A stretch of 64,000 nt of DNA from Pseudomonas sp. FP2196 (GTDB lineage Bacteria > Pseudomonadota > Gammaproteobacteria > Pseudomonadales > Pseudomonadaceae). Location: contig NZ_CP117445.1 in NCBI RefSeq assembly GCF_030687715.1, positions 1,484,501 through 1,548,500 of the forward strand, in the 5' to 3' direction. The notes beneath the pieces were generated by a model, which ran no database searches, was not told the origin of the DNA, and was given only the letters and a program-made list of their open reading frames with translations. The position numbers and the translations under genes are program-made. Positions 46,960-57,121 of this stretch are shown here, one piece after another. Each line of letters starts with the position of its first letter. The stretch's first letter is position 1.

Positions 46960-49900
46960 ATGAGTTATGTTTTTAACGATCTGGAAAAATCGGAAATTTT
47001 AAATGCAGCAAATGTCTGCAAGGGTCTGACGTTCGATTCTGAAGATATCGAATATCTTGCGCTGAAATTAGCAGGGGCTAGCTGCGCGCCCTTGTATCAA
47101 AAGCTATTCGATATTATTGGCAGAAGAGTTTCTGAGGTTACCGCTGTCGATAAAGAAGCGGGAAAAATTCTGAAAAGCGCCAGGCTCTGGCTTGCCGTGG
47201 CCATTGATGCCAACGGGGGGGCCGGTGCCTACTCCGCCCTGATTCGCGGCTACACCTCGCGCCAAGGCGAACTGAGACTGAATAAAATCTTCAGTGAAGA
47301 GCTGATGCAGCTGTCATCCAATCAGGTCGCCGCCAACTTCATCAATACCTTGATCGACGGATCCCTCGCGGGTCGACTGGCCCCCTGGACGGTTCCATCC
47401 ATCAGCCAGATTGCAGAGATTGATGCCAGTGCGATTGGCGAGGCTCTGTTTAGTGAGGCTTGCGGAGAGAAGGATACAGCCGTGAGCCATAACGCCGGTT
47501 GGTCCGGGACAGTGGGGTTCAGCCTGTTGGGTGGCAAACCTCCGTATGAAACCTGGAGGCTGATTTGCGCAGGTGATCCAAAGTCGGAAGATGACAGCCC
47601 TCCTATTCACGCAAAAGCCAACAGGCTCGATGACTATAAAAATATTCTGTTCGCCATCGATTCATACAGTGTCGGATTGCGGGCGGCGATCAGCAATTTC
47701 GGCGTCAATCCATTGCAAAGTCTGCTTTCCGTTGTGCCAGAGCAAATCAATATCGCGCTCGCCAGTGGCAGTGTGAATCCGCTGATTCAGCATGTCGTAA
47801 AAGGCACGCCGGTTGCCGTCGTGGTCGACCTGATACTGCGCTATGGCCAGAACGAATTCCTGGACATGTTCAAGCGCACCTACGACGGCGATTCAGCAGC
47901 GCCATCTACCACCGATGAAACCTTCGCCACCAACGCTTACGCATTCTTCTCGGCATTTTCACCGGAGCAGTCCCAAAGCATCGTCACCCAATCAATAGGT
48001 GAATACGGAAACGCGAATTCATGGGCAAAACTGGCTGGCGAGTCGACACTCATCGGCCTCGCGCTGCGCAATTCCCTGAAGCAACTCAGTGAAGTCGTCA
48101 TAGAACGAGCTGACGGTTACCCCGGACGCGGACTGGAACTTTACGATCCGTTGACCGGCGAAGGTTTCATCACCGCGCAATGGCTCGCCGATCGTGCGCA
48201 GATGTTGGCCCGGTTGATTGCCCGAAATCAGGGCTCGTTTGGAGAACATTCGCTGCAGAAGTTTTCCTACTCCGATCTCGCCTCAGCCAAACAGGTGTCG
48301 ATGACGACCGGTGTGTTGAACCCGCTGGTCATGTTCGGTGATGACGGCGCGCGGTTTTTCGAGGGCGGTGCGAACACGGATCATCTGTATGGCGGCGCGG
48401 GCAATGACACGATCAACGGGCTGGCCGGCCACGATTCCATCGAGGGTGGACGCGGCAACGACTTGCTTGCCGGAGGCGACGGCAATGATGCGCTGCACGG
48501 AATGGCCGGTGATGATGTTCTGGTCGGAGGAAAGGGTAACGACTCTTTGATCGGTGGCGAAGGCAGCGACCGCTATGAGTTTTCCAACGGTGACGGAATC
48601 GACGAGATTATCGATGCAAATGCAAACGGGCAGTTATTGATCAATGGCACGCTAATTCCTCCGCTCAAACGCAGTGCTCCGTTGAGCAATACCTGGTCTA
48701 CAGAGAATCAGGCGATCACGTTAAATCTCATCGAAGAACTCGGTGACAGTACGCTGAATATCAAATATGGCCTGAACGATCTTATCGTTATCAAGAATTT
48801 TCAGCGCGGGATGCTTGGGATCCGACTCCCTGAATACCAAGGCCATTCGATCTCTGCGCCCGACTTGGTTCTCCAGGGCGACTGGAAAGCGAAAGATATA
48901 GACCCCAATGTTCCCGGGGATCAGTTCTCATACGATGATCTGGGCAACGCCTTGCTATTGGCCAACGTAAAGCAGAGAAACAAGGCCGATGTGCTTTACG
49001 GCTCTGCCAAGGACGACGTCATTCTCGGGCTTGGCGGTTCTGATCGATTATTCGGCAAGGCAGGAAACGATCGTTTGTTTGGGGATAAACAGACGACGCT
49101 CGAAAAAGCCATGGCTGCTGGCGACTCTAAAGGGAAAGCCGCTCGAGGCGATTGGCTTGATGGAGGTGCTGGCCACGATCTGCTGGTCGGTACGGCATCC
49201 CAGGACGTGCTTCTGGGAGGTAACGATCGGGATACGCTGATTGGAGGTGCGGGAGATGACGTTTTATCAGGGGATGAAACGACCGGCGCGCTGGAACATA
49301 AATGGGGATTCAAACGCGTCGAAGTTCTTATAGACGGTGGTGTCACCAGCCATCGAACTGTCTTTTCAAAGGCCTCCTTTAACCGTTCGACGCAGGGCGA
49401 TAACGATGTTCTCTACGGCCAGGGTGGTCGAGATGTTCTCAACGGTGGATGGGGCCAGGATTTGCTTGATGGCGGAACTGAAGATGATCTTCTTTCGGGG
49501 GATGGCGGAAATGACACGCTGGCCGGAGGAAGCGGTAACGACACATTAATGGGAGACAACCTCGATTGGGGCGGTGGACTGCAAAGCAAACACCATGGCA
49601 ACGATGTATTGGACGGTGGAAGTGGTGATGATTGGCTCGCAGGTAATGGCGGAAACGATGCAATTTATGGTGGTCCAGGCAATGACAATCTCAAGGGCGA
49701 CGACGATGTACTGAACGGCGTTGCCGGTGACGCCGCCCACTTTTTTGGAAATGACCTGCTGGACGGTGGCGCGGGAGACGACAAACTTTGGGGCGGTGGG
49801 GCGGATGATCTGCTGTTCGGAGGTGAAGGTAACGACGTGCTGGCCGGGGATTTTGCTGAGCATCCGGTTCGTTATCACGGTAATGATTTACTTGATGGTG

Positions 49901-52521
49901 GAGCGGGCGATGACACACTTCAGGGAATGGGTGGCTCCGATACCCTGATCGGTGGGGCAGGAGCTGACGCGCTGGATGGTGATGTGTCCAACCTGCAATC
50001 AGGTGGAATCAACAATGATTACCTTCAAGGCGATGAAGGAAACGATACCCTTTTGGGCGGCTTGGGCGCCGACACGCTTTATGGCGGCGCTGATGATGAC
50101 ATTTTATCCGGCGATTACGAGCAGACGGCCGAGGCCCAACACGGCGCAGATTATCTGGACGGTGGTTCAGGCAACGATACCTTGCTGGGCGGTGGTGGGA
50201 ACGACACGTTATTGGGCGGGGAGGGTGTAGACCACCTTCGTGGCGATTCAGGCAATAACGTTTTTGATGGCGGTGCCGGTAACGACGTGCTGGAAGGCCA
50301 TGACGGCGCTGATGTTTACTATTTCGGCGCTGGTGATGGTCTTGACGTTATCACCGATTCCGGTGGCAGCAATATCATTAGGTTCGGCGCTGGGTTTTCT
50401 GCGGAAAGTCTAAAAGCGGACATCATTGATGTTTCCGTAGGCCGGGTATTGCGGCTGTTCAATGGCGAGGGTGACGCCATCCTTATCAGGAATTATGAAG
50501 AGTGGAAGAACTCAACGTTCACGTTTAGCGATGGTGTCATTCTCGGCTATCAAGAGGTCATGAAAAAAACGCTGCCAGCTGTAGAGATCATCGAGCCGTC
50601 AGCAGGGGATGGAGTGCTGGCCAAAGAAGAAAATAAAGACATCATTGCAGACGAAGATCAGGTTGCTGTTGCGGACCAATCAGCGATCGTTGTTCCTGGT
50701 GAGGAACGAAGTAATGCCATCGATCATAATGTTGTCTGGACAGACAGGTTCCTGGCGGAGCTCAAAGCAAAGCGCTCCGCAAGCCGGCATGCGGCAGGCT
50801 TTACGTTGGGCAACCCAGGTGTCTGGGTTCGTAACCATATAACCAGCAACGATACTGGTTATATCACCCACACTGATGTGATCAAGGAAAGCATCGAAAC
50901 GGGGGCATTGTCTGAAACGCCTCAATGGATGGGTTCTGCAACTGGCGATGCCGTATTTAGTGACAGACAGTCAGACTCTACATCCCAATCCAGTTTTCGA
51001 GAGGTAAAGAAAGAGGGCATTACGTCGCCGTCATCGCTGAAGCCACGTTATTTTCGATCTGGCACTGCCAGCGGTTTTTCATTCAAAATCGGCGACGCAA
51101 TTGTCGCGGATAGAAATGATTCAGGCGCTATCGAAGGGTGGTACATCTATCCCGCTGAAAGTTTTGCTGCGGGCGAAACTGTCCGCAAGGAATTTCGGAG
51201 TGATGCCACAACTCAAACGATCAAACATAAAGTTGTCCACGGCGACGATGCCGGTGGGCGAGTTAATGTCGAAGTCGGCAATCTTTTCCATGGTGGTGCG
51301 GGCGATGACCTGATCGTCGCCTATTCTGGTTTTCTACTTGATTATGGCTCTGTTAACGACAGGATACCGGGTGCCTTTTTGTCCGCCGGGGCAGGCAACG
51401 ATACCCTGCTCGGTTCTGAAGGCACTGATTATTTAGTGAGCGGCGCGGGGGATGACTACCTGTACGGTGAAAACGGTGCCGATACATACATCGTGCAGGC
51501 ACATGCTGGAGCAACGACCATTATCGCGGATGTGCTGAATCCGGTTTTTCTCCGACCTGAAGTAGGTGTTGCCGGATGGAAGGACGAGTATGGACTGGTC
51601 GATCAAGATACTGTCGTGCTTCCAGAGGACGCGACGAAGGAGAATTTGCAGCTAAGTTGGGGCGCAACGCTCATTGAAACAGTGAATGTTGAGTTGGCAC
51701 CCGATCCGCATCGTGATGCCTATCGCCATCCGCCTCGGGCGAAAATGCTCTATTCGACACTCGATATTAAATGGGGTGGGTCTCAGAAAGTTCGTATTGT
51801 TTTACCCAATGCCGGAGATATCGAGGGTTCCGGCATTGAGATTATAAAATTTGCAGATGGCTCAAGCGTTAGTCTCAAAGAGCTGTTTGACTCCAGTCAG
51901 CCAGGTCCTGCCCCGGATACTTATCACCATGGTCTCCTTGTCGATAATGCGGCTAATACCAAATCTATGAGAGATGGCCACGCGCTTCCACTGGTGGGAA
52001 GTCATGGTAATGACACTTTAAGCGGCGCGGGTGAAATCAGAGGTATGCAGGGAAATGATGTGCTGACGGGTAGTGTCGGTGATGACCTGCTGGCAGGCGG
52101 CCCAGGTCATGACACATTGTCCGGTGGCGCAGGCAATGACCTTTATAAATATGATGGTCTCGGAAGAGACGTGATCGATAACGCTGGGGGCGGCATTGAT
52201 GGAATTGATTTTTCTGAAGTGGGCCTGCCTATTGAACAGTTGAGGTTTCACCGCGAACGGGATGATCTCGTGATAGTGGTCAGTTATGGCATGGCTCCCA
52301 AAATACGAGTTTCCCATCACTTTTCTGGAGGCGAAAGCGCTATTGGGTTCATAAGAGTTAGCGGCGAAGGAAAAACGGTCAAAGACTACACCTCGATGCA
52401 AATTGCCGAACGTTTACATCCTCTTCCGCCATTGCGGGATGTGGAGGATATTCTTGTAAAAGAAAACGAAGAGTCGCAACTCGCGTTGGCCGAGATAATC
52501 AAGTTCTACGAACTGATTTAA
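46960..52521 (+). CDS. Giant RTX-family calcium-binding protein
   Basis: 1853 residues. The N-terminal 465 residues are helical and of unknown fold. RTX nonapeptide blocks (GGxGNDxLxGG) then occur near residues 470-545, 680-770, 800-1125, 1440-1510 and 1685-1735, with hemolysin-related linker domains between. Calcium folds these rolls outside the cell. The C-terminus LAEIIKFYELI follows the last block, in the position where T1SS signals lie. There is no hydrophobic hemolysin-type domain, so it is not obviously pore-forming. Export probably uses a type I system encoded elsewhere: none is adjacent. It is a toxin, adhesin or hydrolase carrier of unknown activity, preceded by a glycosyltransferase and a membrane-anchored gene. 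Confidence 0.85.
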   Translation: MSYVFNDLEKSEILNAANVCKGLTFDSEDIEYLALKLAGASCAPLYQKLFDIIGRRVSEVTAVDKEAGKILKSARLWLAVAIDANGGAGAYSALIRGYTSRQGELRLNKIFSEELMQLSSNQVAANFINTLIDGSLAGRLAPWTVPSISQIAEIDASAIGEALFSEACGEKDTAVSHNAGWSGTVGFSLLGGKPPYETWRLICAGDPKSEDDSPPIHAKANRLDDYKNILFAIDSYSVGLRAAISNFGVNPLQSLLSVVPEQINIALASGSVNPLIQHVVKGTPVAVVVDLILRYGQNEFLDMFKRTYDGDSAAPSTTDETFATNAYAFFSAFSPEQSQSIVTQSIGEYGNANSWAKLAGESTLIGLALRNSLKQLSEVVIERADGYPGRGLELYDPLTGEGFITAQWLADRAQMLARLIARNQGSFGEHSLQKFSYSDLASAKQVSMTTGVLNPLVMFGDDGARFFEGGANTDHLYGGAGNDTINGLAGHDSIEGGRGNDLLAGGDGNDALHGMAGDDVLVGGKGNDSLIGGEGSDRYEFSNGDGIDEIIDANANGQLLINGTLIPPLKRSAPLSNTWSTENQAITLNLIEELGDSTLNIKYGLNDLIVIKNFQRGMLGIRLPEYQGHSISAPDLVLQGDWKAKDIDPNVPGDQFSYDDLGNALLLANVKQRNKADVLYGSAKDDVILGLGGSDRLFGKAGNDRLFGDKQTTLEKAMAAGDSKGKAARGDWLDGGAGHDLLVGTASQDVLLGGNDRDTLIGGAGDDVLSGDETTGALEHKWGFKRVEVLIDGGVTSHRTVFSKASFNRSTQGDNDVLYGQGGRDVLNGGWGQDLLDGGTEDDLLSGDGGNDTLAGGSGNDTLMGDNLDWGGGLQSKHHGNDVLDGGSGDDWLAGNGGNDAIYGGPGNDNLKGDDDVLNGVAGDAAHFFGNDLLDGGAGDDKLWGGGADDLLFGGEGNDVLAGDFAEHPVRYHGNDLLDGGAGDDTLQGMGGSDTLIGGAGADALDGDVSNLQSGGINNDYLQGDEGNDTLLGGLGADTLYGGADDDILSGDYEQTAEAQHGADYLDGGSGNDTLLGGGGNDTLLGGEGVDHLRGDSGNNVFDGGAGNDVLEGHDGADVYYFGAGDGLDVITDSGGSNIIRFGAGFSAESLKADIIDVSVGRVLRLFNGEGDAILIRNYEEWKNSTFTFSDGVILGYQEVMKKTLPAVEIIEPSAGDGVLAKEENKDIIADEDQVAVADQSAIVVPGEERSNAIDHNVVWTDRFLAELKAKRSASRHAAGFTLGNPGVWVRNHITSNDTGYITHTDVIKESIETGALSETPQWMGSATGDAVFSDRQSDSTSQSSFREVKKEGITSPSSLKPRYFRSGTASGFSFKIGDAIVADRNDSGAIEGWYIYPAESFAAGETVRKEFRSDATTQTIKHKVVHGDDAGGRVNVEVGNLFHGGAGDDLIVAYSGFLLDYGSVNDRIPGAFLSAGAGNDTLLGSEGTDYLVSGAGDDYLYGENGADTYIVQAHAGATTIIADVLNPVFLRPEVGVAGWKDEYGLVDQDTVVLPEDATKENLQLSWGATLIETVNVELAPDPHRDAYRHPPRAKMLYSTLDIKWGGSQKVRIVLPNAGDIEGSGIEIIKFADGSSVSLKELFDSSQPGPAPDTYHHGLLVDNAANTKSMRDGHALPLVGSHGNDTLSGAGEIRGMQGNDVLTGSVGDDLLAGGPGHDTLSGGAGNDLYKYDGLGRDVIDNAGGGIDGIDFSEVGLPIEQLRFHRERDDLVIVVSYGMAPKIRVSHHFSGGESAIGFIRVSGEGKTVKDYTSMQIAERLHPLPPLRDVEDILVKENEESQLALAEIIKFYELI
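49390..50330 (+). repeat. Main RTX nonapeptide repeat array
   Basis: A long run of 27-base units coding G-G-x-G-x-D-x-L/I-x, the densest of five blocks in the RTX gene (others near 48370-48590, 49000-49260, 51290-51490 and 52010-52150). Interruptions near 49560, 49720, 49860 and 50000 break it into sub-arrays. Confidence 0.85.
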
Positions 52522-52590
52522 CCATAACAGTGTCAGTTTGAGGGTGCCCGCGATTAAGGGCAAAGGTGACCATCGCGGGCAATCAGCACT

Positions 52591-53703
52591 TCAATACTGC
52601 GTCAGATCCGCCAATGGATGTCGCCCCTCCCAAACCTTATGAAAATGCGCCTCCACCACGGCATCCGGCACGCTGTTGACGTCCGGCCAATGCCAGTGTG
52701 GCTTCTGGTCCTTGTCGATCAACCGGGCACGAACCCCCTCGCTGAACTCCGGATGCCGGCAGCAGTTGAGGCTCAGTGTGTATTCCATCTGAAAGACTTC
52801 GGCCAGTGACATATAGCGCGCGCGGAGAATCTGTTCCCAGACCAGATGCGCGGTCACCGGTGAGCCTTCACTCAGGGTCTTGGCGGCGCGGGCGAGCAAG
52901 GGGTCGCTGCTGTCGCGTTGCAGACTGATAGCTTTCCAGGCGCACGCCACATCGCTGACGTCGAGCAGTTCGTCGATCTGCTGACGACGCGGTAGCCACT
53001 GCGCCTCAGGCATTTTCGCGACCGCTTCTTGCTGCAAAGCCTTGAGCAGGCTGTTGAGTTGCATCGGGGTTTGTTCCTGCCAGTTCAGTTGCAGCAGGCC
53101 TTCGATCAGATCCGGTTGCTGTTCGTCGAGCAGGAAGCGGTCGGCCAGACCCAGATCGATCGCATCACGCCCGTTCATGTGGGCGCCGGTCAGGCCCAGA
53201 AACAAACCGAGCTTGCCGGGCAGGCGTGACAGGAACCAGCTGGCGCCGACGTCCGGATACAGGCCAATAGTGATTTCCGGCATGGCCAGACGGCTGCTCG
53301 GTGTGACGATGCGTGTGCTCGCGCCTTGCAACAGACCCATGCCTCCGCCCAGCACATAACCGTGGCCCCAGCAGATCAACGGTTTCGGGTAGGTGTGCAG
53401 GCTGTAGTCCAAGCGATATTCCGCGGCGAAAAACTGCGCGGCCAGTGGCGGTACTTCGCCGGGGTGGGCGCGACAGGCTTCCACCAGGCTGCGCACTTCG
53501 CCGCCAGCGCAAAATGCCTTGGCGCCGTTGCCGCGCAGTAAGACGCAGACGATTTGCGGGTCTTTTGCCCAGGCATTCAGTTTGTCGCTCAGCGCATTGA
53601 TCATCGGCAAGGACAGCGCATTGAGCGATTTTTCAGCGTCCAGGCTGGCGATACCGAGGCGGGCGCCATCGGTGCCGGTGAGTTCTTCGAAGTGCAGATT
53701 CAT
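52591..53703 (-). CDS. Enoyl-CoA hydratase/3-hydroxyisobutyryl-CoA hydrolase-like protein
   Basis: A 370-residue protein of the crotonase fold with the long C-terminal extension of 3-hydroxyisobutyryl-CoA hydrolases. Signatures are FCAGGEVRSL (oxyanion loop 1, about residue 65), GGGMGLLQGAS (loop 2, about 118) and PEITIGLYPDVG (catalytic region, about 143). Members act in valine degradation or other beta-oxidation side routes. No branched-chain genes are nearby, so the in vivo substrate is uncertain. It lies between the RTX gene and the divergent ung. Confidence 0.9.
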   Translation of the reverse strand: MNLHFEELTGTDGARLGIASLDAEKSLNALSLPMINALSDKLNAWAKDPQIVCVLLRGNGAKAFCAGGEVRSLVEACRAHPGEVPPLAAQFFAAEYRLDYSLHTYPKPLICWGHGYVLGGGMGLLQGASTRIVTPSSRLAMPEITIGLYPDVGASWFLSRLPGKLGLFLGLTGAHMNGRDAIDLGLADRFLLDEQQPDLIEGLLQLNWQEQTPMQLNSLLKALQQEAVAKMPEAQWLPRRQQIDELLDVSDVACAWKAISLQRDSSDPLLARAAKTLSEGSPVTAHLVWEQILRARYMSLAEVFQMEYTLSLNCCRHPEFSEGVRARLIDKDQKPHWHWPDVNSVPDAVVEAHFHKVWEGRHPLADLTQY

Positions 53704-53835
53704 CGTGACCTCGATCGGGAATTTGAACGATCAGTATGATCGCTGTGTGGGAAAGTGCCGTATCTGCGTCAGATCAATTGACAAGCGTGGTCGGCTTTCC
53801 TAGGGTTCGCCCCATTGTTTTTGCCGGGTATGACC

Positions 53836-54528
53836 ATGACTGCTGACGACCGTATCAAACTCGAACCGAGCTGGAAGGAGGCACTGCGTGCTGAATTCGA
53901 CCAGCCTTACATGGCAGAGTTGCGCAATTTTCTGCAGCAGGAGCGGGCGGCCGGCAAGGAGATCTATCCGCCGGGGCCGCTGATTTTCAATGCGCTGAAT
54001 TCGACGCCGCTGGATAAAGTCAAAGTGGTGATCCTCGGCCAGGACCCGTATCACGGCCCGGGCCAGGCCCATGGCTTGTGCTTCTCGGTGCAACCGGGCG
54101 TGCCGGCGCCGCCGTCGCTGGTCAACATCTATAAAGAGTTGAAACGCGATCTGAACATCGACATCCCCAACCACGGTTACTTGCAGAGCTGGGCCGATCA
54201 GGGCGTGCTGATGCTCAACACCACCATGACGGTGGAACGCGCCAACGCTAATGCGCACAAGGACAAGGGCTGGCAGTTCTTCACTGACCGGATCATTGAA
54301 CTGGTCAGCGAACAGCAGCCGCATCTGGTGTTCATGCTGTGGGGTGCCCATGCGCAGAGCAAACAGAAGCTGATCGATGCGACCAAGCATCTGGTGCTGA
54401 CCTCGGTGCATCCTTCACCGTTGTCGGCGTATCGGGGGTTCTTGGGATGCGGGCATTTCAGCCGGACCAACAAGTTTCTTGAGCAGAACGGCGAGACGCC
54501 GATCGAGTGGCGGTTGCCGCCGGTTTGA
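53836..54528 (+). CDS. ung: Uracil-DNA glycosylase
   Basis: A 230-residue family 1 uracil-DNA glycosylase. [13 protein letters not shown] holds the catalytic aspartate and [11 protein letters not shown] the catalytic histidine loop. It excises uracil from DNA at the start of base-excision repair. The start [13 protein letters not shown] at 53836 matches known Pseudomonas Ung; an ATG two codons earlier (53830) is possible. It is followed by a palindrome and the convergent AbrB-like gene. Confidence 0.97.
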   Translation: MTADDRIKLEPSWKEALRAEFDQPYMAELRNFLQQERAAGKEIYPPGPLIFNALNSTPLDKVKVVILGQDPYHGPGQAHGLCFSVQPGVPAPPSLVNIYKELKRDLNIDIPNHGYLQSWADQGVLMLNTTMTVERANANAHKDKGWQFFTDRIIELVSEQQPHLVFMLWGAHAQSKQKLIDATKHLVLTSVHPSPLSAYRGFLGCGHFSRTNKFLEQNGETPIEWRLPPV

Positions 54529-54544
54529 TGGCTTGAGAAAAACC

Positions 54545-54574
54545 TGTGGCGAGGGAGCAAGCTCCCTCGCCACA
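54545..54574. repeat. Perfect palindrome, TGTGGCGAGGGAGC class
   Basis: tgtggcgagggagc followed directly by its reverse complement. It lies between the convergent ung and AbrB-like genes and may serve as a terminator for both. Confidence 0.75.
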
Positions 54575-54578
54575 AGAG

Positions 54579-55613
54579 TTACTCGGGATTACGATTCCAG
54601 TACTTGAACAAAGGCTCCGCCAGAAACAGCACAAACAGCAGCCGCATCACCTGCATCGCCGTCACCAGCGGCACCGACAATTGCAGCGTCTCCGCCGTCA
54701 GGCTCATTTCGGCAATCCCGCCGGGCATCATGCCCAAGGTCAGCGAGCGCAGATCCAGATGGGTCAGCGCACTCAACCCCAATGCCGCCAGTGTGGCGAT
54801 CAACATGGTCAGCGCCGTGCCGATCAGTGTTCGGCCCATGAACGACGGCGCACGCCGGAAGAACTGTCGGTTGAAGTGGCAGCCCAAACCGCTGCCGATC
54901 AGCCACTGGCCAATCTGACTGCCGCCATTGGGCAAACCGATGTGCAGATCCCAACCGATGCTCACCGCCGCACTCACCAGCAACGGTCCGAACAGCCACG
55001 GATTGGGCTGGCGCAGTCGCTCCCAGATCCATGCGGCCAAGGCACCGGCCGGAAACAAAATTGCCAGCCAACGCCAATCGACGCTACCGGCATGAGAAAT
55101 CGGTGTGCCGTCGCCGAGCAGATACTTGAACGCCGCCGGCACACACAAAACCACTACCAACACCCGCAAACTCTGCCCCGCCGCGACATGGCTGAGCAGC
55201 GCGCCATTGCGCGCACCGAGGTTGACCATCTCGCCGGAGCCACCGGGCATGCTGGAGAAAAACGCCGTGGCGCGATCCTCACCGGTGCGGCGCATCAACC
55301 ACACGCCCACCACCGCCGACAGGCTGGTGACCAGCGCGCCGAAGAAGATCAGACCGAAATGACTGAGCACCTGCTCCATCACTACCGGGGTGAAGTGCAG
55401 GCCGATGCCGATCCCGACAATCCACTGGCCGCATTTGCGGCCGCCAGGGATTTCGGCTAATTGCCACGGCGTCAGGCAGCGCACGAGGATGATCGCCAGC
55501 AACGAGCCGACCATCCACGGCAGCGGCCAGCCGATCTGACTGGCGACAAAGCCGCCAAGCAGACCGACCAGCGGGGTTCCCCACCAGCTTCTGAGGGATG
55601 ACCAATCAGACAT
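54579..55613 (-). CDS. AbrB-family integral membrane protein
   Basis: A 344-residue, highly hydrophobic protein with two repeats of the 'AbrB' membrane family (PF05145; unrelated to the Bacillus transition-state regulator), with GGFVASQIGWPLPWMVGSL and later GWDLHIGLPNGG. Members are often annotated as ammonia-monooxygenase-like and repeatedly adjoin tripartite tricarboxylate transporters, as here, where the start overlaps the tctA stop by eight bases. The function is unknown. Translational coupling to tctA suggests a transport accessory role. Confidence 0.85.
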   Translation of the reverse strand: MSDWSSLRSWWGTPLVGLLGGFVASQIGWPLPWMVGSLLAIILVRCLTPWQLAEIPGGRKCGQWIVGIGIGLHFTPVVMEQVLSHFGLIFFGALVTSLSAVVGVWLMRRTGEDRATAFFSSMPGGSGEMVNLGARNGALLSHVAAGQSLRVLVVVLCVPAAFKYLLGDGTPISHAGSVDWRWLAILFPAGALAAWIWERLRQPNPWLFGPLLVSAAVSIGWDLHIGLPNGGSQIGQWLIGSGLGCHFNRQFFRRAPSFMGRTLIGTALTMLIATLAALGLSALTHLDLRSLTLGMMPGGIAEMSLTAETLQLSVPLVTAMQVMRLLFVLFLAEPLFKYWNRNPE

Positions 55614-57120
55614 CGGCGATGGCGCGCCGGGCAGCGGAGCGTTTACGCCAGATACGGATGATCGGCATCGTCAGCATGACCACCGTCAATACCCAGCAAC
55701 CGACCGTGATCGGACTTGACCAGAGAATTTCCAGCGCGCCGTTAGAGATCGACAGCGCACGACGCAGGTTTTGCTCCATCAGACCACCGAGGATGAAGCC
55801 CAGCAGCAGCGGCGACAACGGGAAGTCCAGCTTGCGCAGGATGTAGCCGAAGATGCCTATACCGATCATCAGGAACAGGTCAAACGTGGTTGCGTGCACC
55901 GCGTAGACGCCGATCCCTGTAATGATCGCTATCACCGGCACCAGTGCCCAGTTCGGCACGGCGAGGATGCGGGTGAAGATGCGGATCATCGGGATATTGA
56001 GGATCACCAGCATCACGTTGGCGATAAACAGCGACGCGATCAGGCCCCAGACGATGTCCGGTTGTTGCTGGAACAGCAGCGGACCCGGGGTGATGTTGTA
56101 CAGCGACAGTGCGCCGATCATCACTGCGGTGGTGCCTGAACCTGGAACACCGAGAGTCAGCATCGGTACCAGAGCGCCGCACGCCGCACCGCCAATGGCG
56201 GTTTCCGGAGCCGCAAGACCACGCTTGTCGCCCTGGCCGAATGTGCCGCTGTTACCGGCAATGCGCTTCTCGGTCATGTACGCCACGGCGCTGGCGAGGG
56301 TAGCGCCAGCACCCGGTAGCACGCCCATGATGAAGCCCAGTACACCGCACCGCAGGTTCACCGTGAATACCGAGGCCGCTTCTTTGAAGTTGAACATCAT
56401 GCGGCCGGTGGCCTTCACGGCTTCCTGGCCGTGGTGGGTTTTCTCCAGCAGCAGAAGGATTTCGCTGATGGAAAACAGGCCGAGTACCAGCACGACGAAT
56501 TGGATGCCGTCGGTCAGATGGATGTTGTCGCCGGTGAAGCGGTACACGCCACTGTTGGCGTCAATGCCGACGGTCGACAGGAACAGGCCGATCAGCGCGG
56601 CGATAAAGGTTTTCAGCGGGCGGTCACCGGCCATGCCGCCGAGACAGACAATCGCGAAGACCATCAACACGAAGTATTCCGCCGGACCAAAGGCAATCGC
56701 CCATTTCGCCAGGAGCGGGGCGAACAGCACCATGCCGCAAGTGGCGATAAAAGCGCCGATGAACGAACTCCACGCCGACAGCGACAACGCTACGCCGGCC
56801 AGGCCTTTGCGGGCCATCGGGTAGCCGTCGAGGGTGGTCATCACGGTGGACGCTTCGCCCGGAATGTTCAGCAGGATCGAACTGATCCGACCGCCGTATT
56901 CGCAGCCCAGATACACCGCTGCCAACAGGATCAGCGCCGACTCCGGCGGCAGGCCGAGGGCAAATGCGATCGGAATCAGCAACGCCACGCCGTTGATCGG
57001 GCCGAGACCCGGCAACAGACCAACGACAGTGCCGATCAGGGTGCCGCACAGTGCAGTTACCAGGTTGTAGGGGCTCAGCGCGACGCCGAAACCCTGACCC
57101 AAATAGCCAAGAGTATCCAT
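55606..57120 (-). CDS. tctA: Tripartite tricarboxylate transporter, large membrane subunit TctA
   Basis: A 504-residue protein with about 11-12 membrane helices. The conserved GLLPGLGPINGVAL near residue 36 and G-V-L-P-G-A-G-A-T near residue 265 are the TctA family signatures. It forms the channel of a secondary transporter that works with TctB and TctC for citrate-like acids. It starts one base after tctB ends. Confidence 0.96.
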   Translation of the reverse strand: MDTLGYLGQGFGVALSPYNLVTALCGTLIGTVVGLLPGLGPINGVALLIPIAFALGLPPESALILLAAVYLGCEYGGRISSILLNIPGEASTVMTTLDGYPMARKGLAGVALSLSAWSSFIGAFIATCGMVLFAPLLAKWAIAFGPAEYFVLMVFAIVCLGGMAGDRPLKTFIAALIGLFLSTVGIDANSGVYRFTGDNIHLTDGIQFVVLVLGLFSISEILLLLEKTHHGQEAVKATGRMMFNFKEAASVFTVNLRCGVLGFIMGVLPGAGATLASAVAYMTEKRIAGNSGTFGQGDKRGLAAPETAIGGAACGALVPMLTLGVPGSGTTAVMIGALSLYNITPGPLLFQQQPDIVWGLIASLFIANVMLVILNIPMIRIFTRILAVPNWALVPVIAIITGIGVYAVHATTFDLFLMIGIGIFGYILRKLDFPLSPLLLGFILGGLMEQNLRRALSISNGALEILWSSPITVGCWVLTVVMLTMPIIRIWRKRSAARRAIADV

Positions 57121-57121
57121 A

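Noticed and set aside
48361..52160. Repeats in the RTX gene considered as possible CRISPR or VNTR DNA
   Set aside because: The 27-base periodicity is coding (GGxGxDxLx) with variable third positions; it is protein repeat structure.
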